From Acidimicrobiales bacterium (lineage in GTDB: Bacteria > Actinomycetota > Acidimicrobiia > Acidimicrobiales > SHLQ01), in contig JAHDCX010000001.1 in assembly GCA_020629635.1 (NCBI GenBank), forward strand, positions 387,043 to 451,042: DNA of 64,000 nucleotides, written 5' to 3'. The notes beneath the pieces are model-generated. The model ran no database searches. It was given only the letters and a program-made list of their open reading frames with translations, and was not told where the DNA came from. Positions 42,460 to 51,772 of the stretch are shown here, piece by piece; the first letter of the stretch is position 1; each line of letters begins with the position of its first letter. The translations under genes were made by a program, and so were the position numbers.

Positions 42460-42694
42460 CCGAGCCTGATCACACCGAGATCATCGAGCTGCTGGCCAGC
42501 ACCGACAGCGACACCGCTGTGGCAGTGGCCGCGATTCAGCGCCTCGGGCTGCGCTCGCTGCTCCCGGACAGCAACTCGAGATCCACGACCTCGCCGAGCA
42601 GGCCGAGCTGACCGTGGACGAGGAACGGGCCGGTGTCGGCAGCTTGATGGCGGCGGGTCGCATCGAAGTCGACGGCGACGCCGTCGTCCCGTGA
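42456..42694 (+). pseudogene. Small frameshifted gene after the rhodanese
   Basis: An ATG overlapping the rhodanese stop starts MTEPDHTEIIELLASTDSD, but this frame stops at 42609. Another frame takes up sensible protein near 42545 (QQLEIHDLAEQAELTVDEER to AAGRIEVDGDAVVP). One frameshift of about 80 codons in total explains it, either a real lesion or a sequence error. No family is recognised. Confidence 0.45.
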
Positions 42695-42807
42695 GGGGTT
42701 CATCGAGTCGATGGCGGCGGGACCGGGGCCGGCGGGGTCTTGAACTGGCAGGCACCCGGTCTTCAGTCGGTTGGGCGAGTGTTGGGTGGTGGTGTCATCG
42801 GGCGGTT

Positions 42808-44275
42808 CTACGTGGCCGGGTCGGTCGGCGACAGCGGGGGCTTCGCGGCTGGAGGGTGGGTGGCGTGTTTGCTGATCTCGATCCACGCCGATCCAGCGAT
42901 GGCAGCGAGGGCTGAGAGCCCGACAAGGTGCGGGTCTATGGCGACGATGTGGAGTGCGTCTCGAAGGGGGCTCCACACTAGGAGGGCGGCGACGAGGGCG
43001 ATGACCGCTGCTGCCCATGTGAGCATGACGCGGTTGGTGGTGAGCCCCAGGCGTGTGAGGGGTGTGTGGTCGCTGCGCAGGTGGAAGGCGAGCATGACGT
43101 GGCCGAGCTGCCAGGTGATGAAGGCCACGGTGGGGGCCTGGTCTGGTGAGCCCAGGGCGCGGGTTGCGAGGTAGGCGCTGGTGACTGCGGCGAAGAGGCT
43201 GAGGCCGGCGGTGAGGATGCCCCTGATGAGGGTGGGGTCCAGGAATCGTCGCCGGGTGTCGATCGGATCTCGATCCATGAGGTCTGCTTCGGGGGCTTCG
43301 GCAACGAAGGCGGCTGACGCTGCCAGGTCCATGAACAGTTCCATGACGATGATCTGAATTGGGGTGAAGGGTTCGGTGAGCCCGGCGAGGGCAATGGCGA
43401 GCACGGTTGTGAGGAGCGCGACTTTCGCGGCGAGGTAGAAGCGCACGGCCTTGCGGAGGTTGGCGTGCAGGGCCCGTCCCTCTTCGATGCCGGATTCGAG
43501 GGTGGCGAAGTTGTCGTCGGCGAGCACGAGGTCGGCTGCGTCGCGGGCGATGTCGGTGCCTTGGATGCCCATCGACACGCCGACGTCTGCGGCGGCCAGG
43601 GCGGGGGCGTCGTTGATGCCGTCCCCGGTGACGGCGATGACCTCACCGCCGCCTTGCAGGGCACGAACCAGCTGGAGCTTTTGGGCCGGTGCGGCTCGGG
43701 CCACCACGCCGCCGTGCGCGAGACGATCGCGTAGGGCTGTGTCATCGAGTGCGTCGAGGTCTGTTCCGTTGATCACGGGGCTGGTGTTGATGCCGACCAC
43801 GGTCGCGATGGCTTTGGCGGTGGCGGCATGGTCTCCGGTGACCATGACGATGTCGATGCCAGCCCGCGCACACGCAGCCACCGCGGCGGGTGCTTCGGCG
43901 CGCACGGGATCGGCGAGAGCGATGAGGCCAAGCAGACAGAGATCGCGTTCGGCTTCTTCGGGGCTGGTAGGTATTGCGGACCGGGTAGCGGCGGCGACGG
44001 CGAGGACTCGGGCGCCGGTCGAACCCAGGCTCTCGGCCTCCGCGAGCAGCCGGGCCCGGGTGTCGCTGGTCATGGCCGTCTCGGTGCCGTCGGGGTCGAG
44101 GTAGCGGTCGCTGATCTCGAGTACTGCTTCGACAGCCCCCTTGACCGACACTCGGTACTGGCTGTCGACGTTGTGTACGACACAGGAGCGACGCCGATCT
44201 CGATCGAATGCGAACTCGGCCACCGGTTCGGTCGCTGCCGGTGTTGCCGCTTCGATGGCTCGGTCGATCGGGTCT
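42808..44275 (-). pseudogene. Cation P-type ATPase, C-terminal part only
   Basis: About 490 residues of a P2-type (calcium-like) ATPase. DPIDRAIEAA, the nucleotide domain with IVMVTGDHAATAKAIA and [20 protein letters not shown], and the C-terminal helices with MELFMDLAASAAFVAEAPE are present. The N-terminal actuator domain, first helices and DKTGT phosphorylation site are missing. The frame stays open to 44772 but becomes meaningless where the IS110 fragment begins on the other strand, so the gene was cut there. It cannot pump. Confidence 0.85.
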
Positions 44276-44658
44276 TGTGTGGGTTCGGGCCCAGGACCGG
44301 CGCACGAACCCTCGCCGAGATCGGTGACCCAAACCGGTTCGAGACCGGCTCCCGCCTCGCTGCCTACGCCGGACTCGCTCCGACCGACTGGAGATCCGGG
44401 CGATCCATCAACGGAGCGTTCCAACACCGTGGCGGCAACCATCGATTGAAGAACGCCATGTTCATCGCAGCGTTCGTCGCCAGCCAGTTCGACCCGTCCG
44501 CCAAGGCCTACTACCAACGCAAACGAGCCGAGGGGAAACGCCACAACGCCGCGGTCATCTGCGTCGCACGCCGCCGCTGCGACCTCATCCTGGCCATGCT
44601 CAAGAACCAGACCCCCTACGACGCCAGCCGACACCACGACATCCCGATCGCCGCTTGA
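44272..44658 (+). pseudogene. IS110-family transposase, C-terminal fragment
   Basis: About 128 residues of the IS110 C-terminal domain: GFGPRTGARTLAEIGDPNRF, LAAYAGLAPTDWRSG and HRGGNHRLKNAMFIAAF, including the domain's serine region. The N-terminal RuvC-like DEDD part is missing. Its left edge is exactly where the cation ATPase loses homology. Confidence 0.88.
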
Positions 44659-44669
44659 CAACAAGACAG

Positions 44670-44690
44670 GAACACCCCTCCGACACCACT
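44670..44690 (+). repeat. 21-bp direct repeat, left copy (tRNA-end-like)
   Basis: The 21 bases GAACACCCCTCC-GACACCACT are repeated exactly at 45967-45987, on the other side of the IS481-like element. CCTCCGACACCA resembles the acceptor end of a tRNA or tmRNA. Confidence 0.85.
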
Positions 44691-44710
44691 GTGATGTCTC
44701 AGGACATCGG

Positions 44711-44740
44711 AAACCCTCGAACCCGGGGGTTCGAGGGTTT
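44711..44740 (-). terminator. Transposase terminator hairpin
   Basis: A perfect 14-bp inverted repeat (AAACCCTCGAACCC and its complement) with a 2-base centre, ending at the transposase stop codon. It lies just inside the left IS end. Confidence 0.85.
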
Positions 44741-45916
44741 CTACGTTTTGAAGCGGGGCTGGTAGCCGACATCGGGGTTGAGGGTGAGGTGTCGGATGAG
44801 TTCGCCCGTGGTCTTGTTCACGACTCGGATGTCGAGTTCGTCGATGATGAGCACGACGGGTGTGCCTTTGAGCGGACGGCCGAGGCTGATGTGGTGCATC
44901 CGACCAGCTCGGCGGAGTGACACGGTCCCGGTTTTGTCGATTCGGTCGTGGCGTATCCGATAGTGATTTCCGGCGCCGTGGTTGCCGGGGGCGTCTTTGG
45001 GCAACCGGCGGTAGGCGACCGCTGGTGGGACCTTGCCAACCGCGGTGTGAGCACGCCGATGGTTGTAGATGTCGACGAACTCATCGATCAGGCATTGAAG
45101 ACCGGCGAGTGTTTCCGCGGGTGGCCGGGCAGCGACCCATTTCTTGAGGGTCTGTTGGAACCGTTCGACTTTCCCGGTGGTGGTCGGGTGGTTGGGTCGG
45201 GTGTGTTTGTGGGTGATGCCCAACTCGGCGAGTCGGGTCTCGAGCTGGTTTCGTCCGCCCGGGTAGCCGGCGAACCGAACGGTGTAGACGAGACCGTTGT
45301 CGGTCAGCACCGACGCTGGGAACCCATGTGTTTCGGCGGTTTGGTCGAAGGTCTCACGAACGATGTTCCCGGTGACACGGCGGTGGGCCGAGACGTGGAG
45401 GGCGTATCGGGAGTGGTCATCGAGCCAGGTGATGGTCTCGGTGTCGGTGCCGTCGGCCAGGTAGATGTGGGTGAAGTCCGACTGCCAGGTTTCGTTCGGT
45501 AGTGCGGCTTCGAACCGGACATAGCTCGACTTCGGCCGTTTCTTCGGGGCCGGCTCGACCAGCCCGGCCGCGACGAGCCGCCGCCGGATCGTGGACACCG
45601 ACACGTCGATGCCGTGGTCGGCTTCGAGGTGCCATTGGATCGTGTGAGGGCCGGCATCCAGCCCATCTGTGGTGAGCTGTTCGCGCAGGTTCACAATCAG
45701 ATCGCTCACGACATCCGCAACCCGGTTCGGTGACGAGCGCGGCCGCCTCGAACGAGGTTCGAACGCCGCCTCGCCCTCTGCCCGGTAGCGGGCCATCAGT
45801 TTCGAGACCCAACTCCGAGACACCCCGAATCGTCTCGCAGCTTCAGACTGCGAGATCCCCTCCACCGTGACCGCCGTGATGATCGCTCGAGCCTTCGACA
45901 TCACCCACGATGCCAA
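44741..45916 (-). CDS. IS481-family transposase
   Basis: A 391-residue DDE transposase. The N-terminal HTH is ISQSEAARRFGVSRSWVSKL, a second HTH region contains VSTIRRRLVAAGLV, and the catalytic core has Asp in ETWQSDFTHIY, Asp in VLTDNGLVY and Glu in TGKVERFQQTLKKW. The C-terminal beta domain (HISLGRPLKGTPVVLIID) is complete. The first codons (MASWVMSKARAII) offer a second ATG at 45901. No frameshift is present, unlike IS3-type elements. Confidence 0.95.
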   Translation of the reverse strand: MASWVMSKARAIITAVTVEGISQSEAARRFGVSRSWVSKLMARYRAEGEAAFEPRSRRPRSSPNRVADVVSDLIVNLREQLTTDGLDAGPHTIQWHLEADHGIDVSVSTIRRRLVAAGLVEPAPKKRPKSSYVRFEAALPNETWQSDFTHIYLADGTDTETITWLDDHSRYALHVSAHRRVTGNIVRETFDQTAETHGFPASVLTDNGLVYTVRFAGYPGGRNQLETRLAELGITHKHTRPNHPTTTGKVERFQQTLKKWVAARPPAETLAGLQCLIDEFVDIYNHRRAHTAVGKVPPAVAYRRLPKDAPGNHGAGNHYRIRHDRIDKTGTVSLRRAGRMHHISLGRPLKGTPVVLIIDELDIRVVNKTTGELIRHLTLNPDVGYQPRFKT

Positions 45917-45951
45917 CCCGACTGTTTCCTATGTCCTGAACAACATGTTTC

Positions 45952-47443
45952 CTATGTCCTGAACCAGAACACCCCTCCGACACCACTACAAACCCCCGGT
46001 GCGACCGAGAGTTGGGCACGCCGGTTCTCGTGGTCGTAGAGGACCTCGAGTTGAGCGGTCTCGTAGACTCTGCGCCGATCTTCAGCGGATGCGGTCGAGA
46101 GAAGCGTGATTGCCTCAGCCAGATTTTCGGCTGCTCGCCGGATCTCTGTTTTGCTCAGTCCTGTGCCGCGGGTTGTTTGGCGAAGTCGTCGTTCGACGGT
46201 CGTGCGTTCGGCGCGGGCTTGTTCGATTCGTCGGGTGAAACCGGCTAGGGATTCGGGGTCTTCGGTCAGCCCGAGGGCAGTTTCGAAGTTGGCGATGCGT
46301 TTGTCGATCTGGCGGATCTCTCGACGGGCGGCGAGTTCTTCGGTCGGGCCCGATTCCTCCAGGTTGACTCCGGTGAGGGTCTCGATGGTTTGTTCGATGT
46401 GGTCGTTGTCGAAGAGTTGGGCGAGCCATCCGTCGATGACTGGCGTGAGTTGGTCTTCACGAACCGAGAGCGATTTCGGGTGGTTGAGGCCCGGGTGCTC
46501 GTCCTTCATTCGGCACCGGTACTGGAGGTGCCCGCGAACGGTGTTCGCCGATGAGCTTCCGGCCGCAGGCGTTGCAGGTGATCATGCCTTTGAGCAGGTA
46601 GCTATTTGTCCGTTGTCTTGTCGGAGCTGATCTGCGTGTGCCCGCTGTGAAGACCGCTTGGGCGGCTTGTCATTCCTCGAGCGGGATGATGGCTTCGTGT
46701 GCTGGCTCCTTGGACCATTGCCAGTCGGCTGCAGAGTTCCAGCGTTGCTTGGTGACGTGCCCCGCGGCGACGTTGTCCACGTCGAGCAGCACTTCGTCTT
46801 TGCGTTGGCGCGCCCACACCTGAAAGCCGGTGTAGCGAGGGTTCTTCAGAATTGTTCGTACCGCGCTCTGTCCCCAGGTGCCGCGGCTTGATGAGCGGTG
46901 CCGGTTGCGTTCGGGGTCTGATGCGCTGGGTGAGAGTATGCCGTCGCCGGTAAGAGCGGAGGCGATTGCTTTGATGCCTGCGCCGCCGAGGAACTCTGTG
47001 TAGATCCGTTGGACGATAGGGGCGTATTCGGGGTGTGGTTCGAGCGTTCGAAGCCTCTTGCCGTCGAGTGCCTTGGCGGGGTTCGGGTGCGGGCCGGCGT
47101 CGGCGAGTGTGTATCCGTAGGGTGGTCGGCCGCCCTGGTATTTTCCGTCGAGGGCTACTTGGGCGTTCATTGCTGTCCGGACGCGGATCTTGATCCGGTT
47201 GCGTTCGCCCTTTCCCATGCCTCCGTAGAGGTTCATGATGAGATCGTGGGCGTCAGAGGTGGGGTCGATGGGTCCGCCGATCTCGGGGACCCAGAGTTCG
47301 ACGCCGAAGTGGACGAATACGGGGAAGGTGTCAGAGAACTGGGCGCCGTAGAAGGCACGTTGTGGTTCGCCGACGACGACTGCTTCATGTCGACGAGTCG
47401 GCATGTGACGTTCTCGGCGTGGGTGGTGTAGTTCATGGATCAT
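45952..47443 (-). pseudogene. Large serine recombinase, broken
   Basis: Two open frames form one decayed protein. The first (47443 to 46670) has GGMGKGERNRIKIRVRTAMN and GGRPPYGYTLADAGPHPNP, the recombinase domain, but lacks the N-terminal catalytic serine region. A frame change near 46670 leads into the zinc-ribbon (YLLKGMITCNACGRKL) and, after another change near 46510, the coiled coil (EIRQIDKRIANFETALGL). It was probably the integrase of an element here and can no longer act. Confidence 0.85.
45967..45987 (+). repeat. 21-bp direct repeat, right copy
   Basis: Exact copy of 44670-44690, directly after the right end of the IS481-like element. Confidence 0.85.
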
Positions 47444-47464
47444 CTCCCGTGGTTCGTGATGCGG

Positions 47465-47483
47465 ACGCAGCGCTATGCTGCGT
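47465..47483. repeat. Short inverted repeat before the recombinase
   Basis: ACGCAGC-GCTAT-GCTGCGT, between the recombinase and phosphotransferase remnants. The core resembles the inverted repeat at 24422. Confidence 0.5.
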
Positions 47484-48093
47484 TCGCTGGGAGCGATCCC
47501 GCCGAGGCGGCTCGCGGTGTCAAGCCCTGGCCTTCGACCCGGAGGGCCGGGAGATGTGGTTCTCGGCGTAGCCGGCTGGCGGCGAACGGGCTTGATGCCG
47601 AGAGCGGGCCGTCACGGCACGGTTGCATGGCCGACCAGGTTGGTCTGTCGACGCGCTGCAGTAGCACCGGCACATGGCGCCTGCTCGAGCGACGGAACGT
47701 GTAGACGCACGCGAGCCGGAACCAGACGTGGCGGCGCATGGCGGCGAAGCGCGCCTTGTGGATCGGGCGGTGCACCGCGTAGCTCTCGACCAGGTGCGCC
47801 GATCTTCGTTGTCCGACGATCGGCGCGTGACCAGCTTGGAGGGCCCGTAGCTCGAGATGAACGCCGAGGTTGGCGAGGTCGTCTTCGGCGGGTCGGCGCG
47901 CCGTGCTGTCGAGGTCGATGATGTCGATGTGACGGGGTGCGGTGATGATGTTCTTGTCGTGGAGGTCGCCGTGGCTGCACACCACAGGCGCCGAGGGCAG
48001 GGGCGGAAGCTGATCAGCTGTCGACGCAAGCTCGGACCGCAGGTGCGGCGCAACGGAAGCCGCCGAACAACGCAGGATTGCCGACCACATCAA
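47473..48093 (-). pseudogene. Aminoglycoside phosphotransferase-like fragment
   Basis: The C-terminal kinase lobe is present: VVCSHGDLHDKNIITAP (Brenner motif HGDLHDKN) and IDIIDLDSTARRPAEDDLAN (metal-binding Asp). The ATP-binding N-terminal lobe is missing upstream, where the sequence turns into a repeated element end. About 206 codons stay open, so the loss is a truncation, not a stop. It cannot be an active kinase. Confidence 0.8.
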
Positions 48094-48183
48094 CTCGAAT
48101 ACACAAACACAGGGCGAGCGACACTCAGCGCTGGGACCCAGCCCGAGGACCGGCCAGATGCTGCGCAGCGTGATTGCCAGTTG

Positions 48184-48271
48184 GCTGGATGCCGCTCAGC
48201 GCCGCTGGCTACTTCCGGGCGACACTGGATGCGTGGAGAGGGAGGTTTCTTCAAGGCCTCTCCGATACCAC
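48184..48271. repeat. Degenerate element end (att-like), copy 1
   Basis: GGATGCCGCTCAGCGCCGCT, then GGAGGTTTCTTCAAGG and CTCCGATACCAC. It is clearly related to 60468-60562. The GGAGAGG and CCTCTCC arms could pair around a T-loop-like TTCAAG. Confidence 0.65.
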
Positions 48272-48275
48272 CAGA

Positions 48276-48304
48276 TGTTTCAGGACATCGGAAACCCTCG
48301 AACC
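48276..48304. repeat. Solo IS481-like left end
   Basis: 29 bases nearly identical to the left end of the IS at 44695, with no transposase attached. It marks a lost or partial copy. Confidence 0.8.
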
Positions 48305-48349
48305 GACCGGTTCGGAGTGCCCTTCACCTATGGCGCTGGTGCTCGGCGG

Positions 48350-49165
48350 TTACGATCGAAACTCGCACGACGACTGTGGATTCGGGTACTGCAGGTCGGC
48401 TGGGTCGACGATGACGGCGTTGGTGGGAGCGGCATCGAACGGGTCGAGGCCGTCGTAGTTGGCGGTGATGGCGTAGCGGTTGCGGTGCGGGCTCGTGGAC
48501 TCGCTCTGAGCGATGGGGCTTGCATCGACGATCATGGTGGTGACTCTCCCAGTTGGATCGACCACGGCAGTGATTGTCAGGGCATCGAGCGGCTCGACGT
48601 CAGAGTTCGCGGCATCGTTGAACCGTTCAATGTCGGCGACGATGACAAGCGTGTCGGACCCTTCCTGTCGGTTGTCGTCTGCTGTCTCGACAGAGGTCGC
48701 AACAGTGAACATTTCCATGACGGTCATGTTCGGATCGGGGAGCCGGAGGCCGGTTCGGATGTGCCCAGCGAGTGTTTCGCCGAACATGTCGGTCAGCGCC
48801 TCATCGTCGTTGGTTGGCCATGGAGTGGCGAGCCACGAACCGGGTATTTCGGGGTCGGGTACGGCGATTGTGTCTTCGGTGACTGCGATGGCTGGTGCGT
48901 TCCGGCCCGGCTGGAGCCAGACGATTCCTTCCGCGACGTCGACGCTGCCAGTGATCTCGTCGATGCCTTGCAGGCAGGCGAGGTACGGTGATGGGCTGTC
49001 GGGGCGGTAGCCGAAGGTCCAGCGACTCATTGGCTCGACGGCTTCGATGCGTTGGATCACCGCGGCGGCGTCCGGGGTCACGTTCGGTCCGCCTGCACAG
49101 GCGGTGAGACCCGTTGCGAGTACGAGGACGGACGTTGCCCGAGCGGCGACCTCGCGTAGCGTCAT
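48350..49165 (-). CDS. Exported lipoprotein of unknown function
   Basis: A 271-residue lipoprotein; signal peptide with lipobox LATGLTAC. The ATG at 49165 is chosen because the signal begins there. The mature part contains VIQRIEAVEPMSRWTFGYRP and TITAVVDPTGRVTTMIVDA. No family is recognised. It is 7 bases from the haloperoxidase-like gene, in the same direction, so they are probably co-transcribed. The C-terminal end lies close to the solo IS end. Confidence 0.7.
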   Translation of the reverse strand: MTLREVAARATSVLVLATGLTACAGGPNVTPDAAAVIQRIEAVEPMSRWTFGYRPDSPSPYLACLQGIDEITGSVDVAEGIVWLQPGRNAPAIAVTEDTIAVPDPEIPGSWLATPWPTNDDEALTDMFGETLAGHIRTGLRLPDPNMTVMEMFTVATSVETADDNRQEGSDTLVIVADIERFNDAANSDVEPLDALTITAVVDPTGRVTTMIVDASPIAQSESTSPHRNRYAITANYDGLDPFDAAPTNAVIVDPADLQYPNPQSSCEFRS

Positions 49166-49172
49166 ACGTGGG

Positions 49173-50981
49173 TCAGTGTCCGAAGTAGCTGCGGGCGTGG
49201 TTGACGGCGATGATGCCGATCTCGGCACCCATGATGCGGCCATCGAGGTCGTCGGCGGGAACATGGATGCCTCCGTAGAGACGGGAGAGTCCCGCTTGGT
49301 CGGCGGCGTCGCGGTAGGTGGCCCACTGCAGCGTGACGGTTCGGGTCGGGCCGGCTTCGTGGATGAGTCCGCCGGGTTCGACAGTGTGGGTGGCGAGCCC
49401 GCCGGGGAAGTATGGGGAGCCGGTGAGTTCGGTGAGGACTTCGGCGGCGGCTCGGCTGAAGCCGGAATGTCCGCTGACGTAAGCGGCAAATGCGGGGCTG
49501 ACGAATGAGGCCCGTTGGTAGGGCATCCAGTCAGCGGCACGAATCCAGGCGACGCCACTCGTGATCGTCGTCGGATCCGCTGGTTCGCCGAGCCATCCGT
49601 AGACGGCCTGCTCCCCGATGTAGTCGGCAAGATGTTCGTGGCGCTCGCCGGGTGCGGTGCTGGATTTCGTGATGCTCTCGATGATGCCAGGTTGTTCGTT
49701 GAGGTCGCCGCGTTGACCGAGGTAGCGAATCATGGAGATTGGGCGGGCGTAGTCGTAGTGGGCTTTTGCGCCCCATACAGCGATCGCGGTGTCGTGCAGA
49801 GCGCCGTTGAGCGCAAGACCTACCTTGAGATCCCATTCGAGCCTGTCGACGGGTTCGCCGTCGATGGTGAGGTCGCCGGTGCGTTCAAGCGCGTTGCCGA
49901 CGTCGATAGCGAGCGTGTTCCAGTGGCCGGGTGGCGTTTCGGAGTCGGGGCCATCGGCCCAGTATTCGGCGATGACACGGCCGTAGTCGGCTTCAGGGAC
50001 GAGGTTCGGTTGGTAGCTCTCGCCAGTGACAGGGTTCGAGGCTCGTCCAGCGGCGTCGTAGGTCCCGAGTTCGACGTTGCCCAATGCCGCTGGTGAGATG
50101 TCGATCAACCGGTCGGACAATGGGTCGAGCCGCGCCGACAACTCGACCACTCGGCTCGCTCCAGCTACAAATGCTGCGTCATCGATCCCGAGCAGCGGCG
50201 GAGGGCCGGGATCGTACGGGAGTCCGCGTTGACTGTCCTGTTCGATCGCGAACGGTGTCACGAACCCCCAGTTCGGACCAATGAATCGCTGCTCGACCCT
50301 GCCGACGAGTTGACCGTTTTGGGTTTGCTGCCCCCGAATCGAGAGCGGTTGCCAACGATTCGGATCGACCATCTCTGTGCCAGACTCGTCAACAACCAGC
50401 GGTGCGTTGACCGACGAATACGTGAGGTCCCAGTAGCCGTTGAGTTCGAGGGAGCCGTCCTCGATCGACCCGTCGAGAATACGGTTGGCGATCTCGATGC
50501 CGAAGGCAGCTGGACTGCCGCTTCTTTCGGTCTGGCCAGCGTCGAGGCAGAGCGATGCGAGGGTCCGGTCGAACTGGCCGAGGCTCTCTATCGCTCCGGT
50601 CGAGTTGCGATAGCGCTGTGTGAGGAGTCGGTGCGCGGCGAAACTGATCGCCTCATCTCGTGCGCTCTCGGCGTCGTCACCCGTGCGGAGCTCGTCGACG
50701 AACACGCCTGAAGCTTCGGTGTCGTAGGCAGCCCAAGCATCCCACATCGCCGCCGACAGGTGGTAGAGATTCCGCGAGTGAACCGTAGGAGCGGGGAAGT
50801 CGCGCCGGATGGCATCGAGGGCCGCCTCCGTCCATATCGTGGACACGGCCTGTTCGCCCGCAACGCAACCCGAGCTTCCCTCACCGCCGCGGAAGGAAGC
50901 CAGCATGGCCACGGTCGCAGCGATCACGACAGCAGCGAGGGCGAGTCCAAGACGGCCGAATGATCCGAACACGGTTCTCAT
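49173..50981 (-). CDS. Vanadium-dependent haloperoxidase-like protein
   Basis: A 602-residue exported protein with an N-terminal membrane signal (LGLALAAVVIAATVAML). The PAP2/haloperoxidase active-site motifs are in order: KAHYDYARPISM (Lys and Arg), YVSGHSGFSRAA (SGH, acid-base His) and SRLYGGIHVPADDL (Arg and the vanadate/phosphate-bonding His). Homologues oxidise halides with peroxide or act as phosphatases; which one applies here is open. The ATG at 50981 is the last base of a TACA-N3-TGTA operator region. Confidence 0.88.
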   Translation of the reverse strand: MRTVFGSFGRLGLALAAVVIAATVAMLASFRGGEGSSGCVAGEQAVSTIWTEAALDAIRRDFPAPTVHSRNLYHLSAAMWDAWAAYDTEASGVFVDELRTGDDAESARDEAISFAAHRLLTQRYRNSTGAIESLGQFDRTLASLCLDAGQTERSGSPAAFGIEIANRILDGSIEDGSLELNGYWDLTYSSVNAPLVVDESGTEMVDPNRWQPLSIRGQQTQNGQLVGRVEQRFIGPNWGFVTPFAIEQDSQRGLPYDPGPPPLLGIDDAAFVAGASRVVELSARLDPLSDRLIDISPAALGNVELGTYDAAGRASNPVTGESYQPNLVPEADYGRVIAEYWADGPDSETPPGHWNTLAIDVGNALERTGDLTIDGEPVDRLEWDLKVGLALNGALHDTAIAVWGAKAHYDYARPISMIRYLGQRGDLNEQPGIIESITKSSTAPGERHEHLADYIGEQAVYGWLGEPADPTTITSGVAWIRAADWMPYQRASFVSPAFAAYVSGHSGFSRAAAEVLTELTGSPYFPGGLATHTVEPGGLIHEAGPTRTVTLQWATYRDAADQAGLSRLYGGIHVPADDLDGRIMGAEIGIIAVNHARSYFGH

Positions 50982-50983
50982 AG

Positions 50984-50994
50984 TACAGACTGTA
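50984..50994. promoter_or_regulatory. CopY-box-like operator between haloperoxidase and DUF305
   Basis: TACA-GAC-TGTA lies at the haloperoxidase start, shared with the divergent DUF305 gene. It resembles CopY boxes (TACA-N2-TGTA) with one extra base. TTGTACAGTCTGT on the minus strand is repeated with one change at 54153. Confidence 0.7.
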
Positions 50995-51021
50995 CAATCA
51001 AGGAGACGGAAGGAGCTGTGC

Positions 51022-51066
51022 GTGAGCAGCAGTGCAATGAGACTCAAGAACCAGCATGCCGGTTGA
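51022..51066 (+). CDS. 14-residue leader peptide before DUF305
   Basis: GTG at 51022, 7 bases after GGAAGGAG, codes VSSSAMRLKNQHAG and stops at a TGA inside the first codons of the DUF305 gene. It has the strongest ribosome site here and may serve to couple translation. Confidence 0.45.
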   Translation: MSSSAMRLKNQHAG

Positions 51067-51772
51067 CCGCATCTTGCCGCGATCGTGGTTCCAAGCATTC
51101 CTCGGGGCGGTTGCGCTCATGTTCCTCGGTGGTGCGATTCTATTCGCCGTTTCCGAGCGCACGGGCGGGCCATCGTCGACCGATCTCGGGTTCCTGCACG
51201 ACATGATCACGCATCACGAGCAGGCGATTCTCATGTCAAACGCACAGATCGTGAACGGAGACTCCGACGCGAGCCAGCTCTTCGCCCGCGAGATTCTGCA
51301 ACAACAGGCGTACGAGATCGGAATGATGCAGCGGAGGCTCGAGCAGTGGGGACAACTCCGAGACAACCGGCCCCCGGTTGCGATGGAGTGGATGGGCATG
51401 AGCTTCATGCCCCAAGAGATGCCGGGCATGGCGAGTGCCGACGAGATGCGCCTCCTTGCCGACGCAAGCGGCCCTCGCAACGACGCGTTGTTCTTCGCGC
51501 TCATGGCCGACCATCATCGCGGCGGCGTCGAGATGGCAGCTGCGGCTGCAGCCGACGCACAGGATCCCTGGGTCCGCGATCTGGCGACATCCATGGAGCG
51601 GAACCAGGCGATCGAGATCAATGAAATGGACGCCGCTCGTGCTCGGCTTGGCCTTCCCGAGTTCCCGGAAGGCTTCGAACCCGGCGAGTTCATGCGAATG
51701 GGCGAAATGGGATCGGGCGAGGCGGACATGGAGATGGGCGAAATGGACATGGGCGACGGCACCGATGGCTAG
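51056..51772 (+). CDS. DUF305 metal-binding protein (CopM-like)
   Basis: A 238-residue exported protein with an N-terminal membrane signal (AFLGAVALMFLGGAILFAV). It is two helical repeats with the DUF305 signatures FLHDMITHHEQAILMSNA and ALMADHHRGGVEMAAAA. The Met/His/Glu-rich tail (MRMGEMGSGEADMEMGEMDM) probably binds copper. The ATG lies inside the leader peptide, whose stop overlaps it. Its stop overlaps the next small membrane gene. Confidence 0.9.
   Translation: MPVDRILPRSWFQAFLGAVALMFLGGAILFAVSERTGGPSSTDLGFLHDMITHHEQAILMSNAQIVNGDSDASQLFAREILQQQAYEIGMMQRRLEQWGQLRDNRPPVAMEWMGMSFMPQEMPGMASADEMRLLADASGPRNDALFFALMADHHRGGVEMAAAAAADAQDPWVRDLATSMERNQAIEINEMDAARARLGLPEFPEGFEPGEFMRMGEMGSGEADMEMGEMDMGDGTDG

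Larger units (their letters stand above)
44695..45966. mobile_element. IS481-like insertion sequence
   Basis: About 1272 bases. The left end TGTCTCAGGACATCGGAAAC and the inverted right end TGGTTCAGGACATAGGAAAC agree at 16-17 of 20 bases. The right end is doubled: GTTTCCTATGTCCTGAAC occurs at 45923 and again at 45947. It holds one intact transposase gene with a terminator, so it may still move. Confidence 0.88.

Noticed and set aside
42456-42694. TGA at 42609 as a selenocysteine codon
   Set aside because: The frame before the TGA is already out of step with the protein-like frame, and there is no cysteine motif around it. A frameshift explains it.
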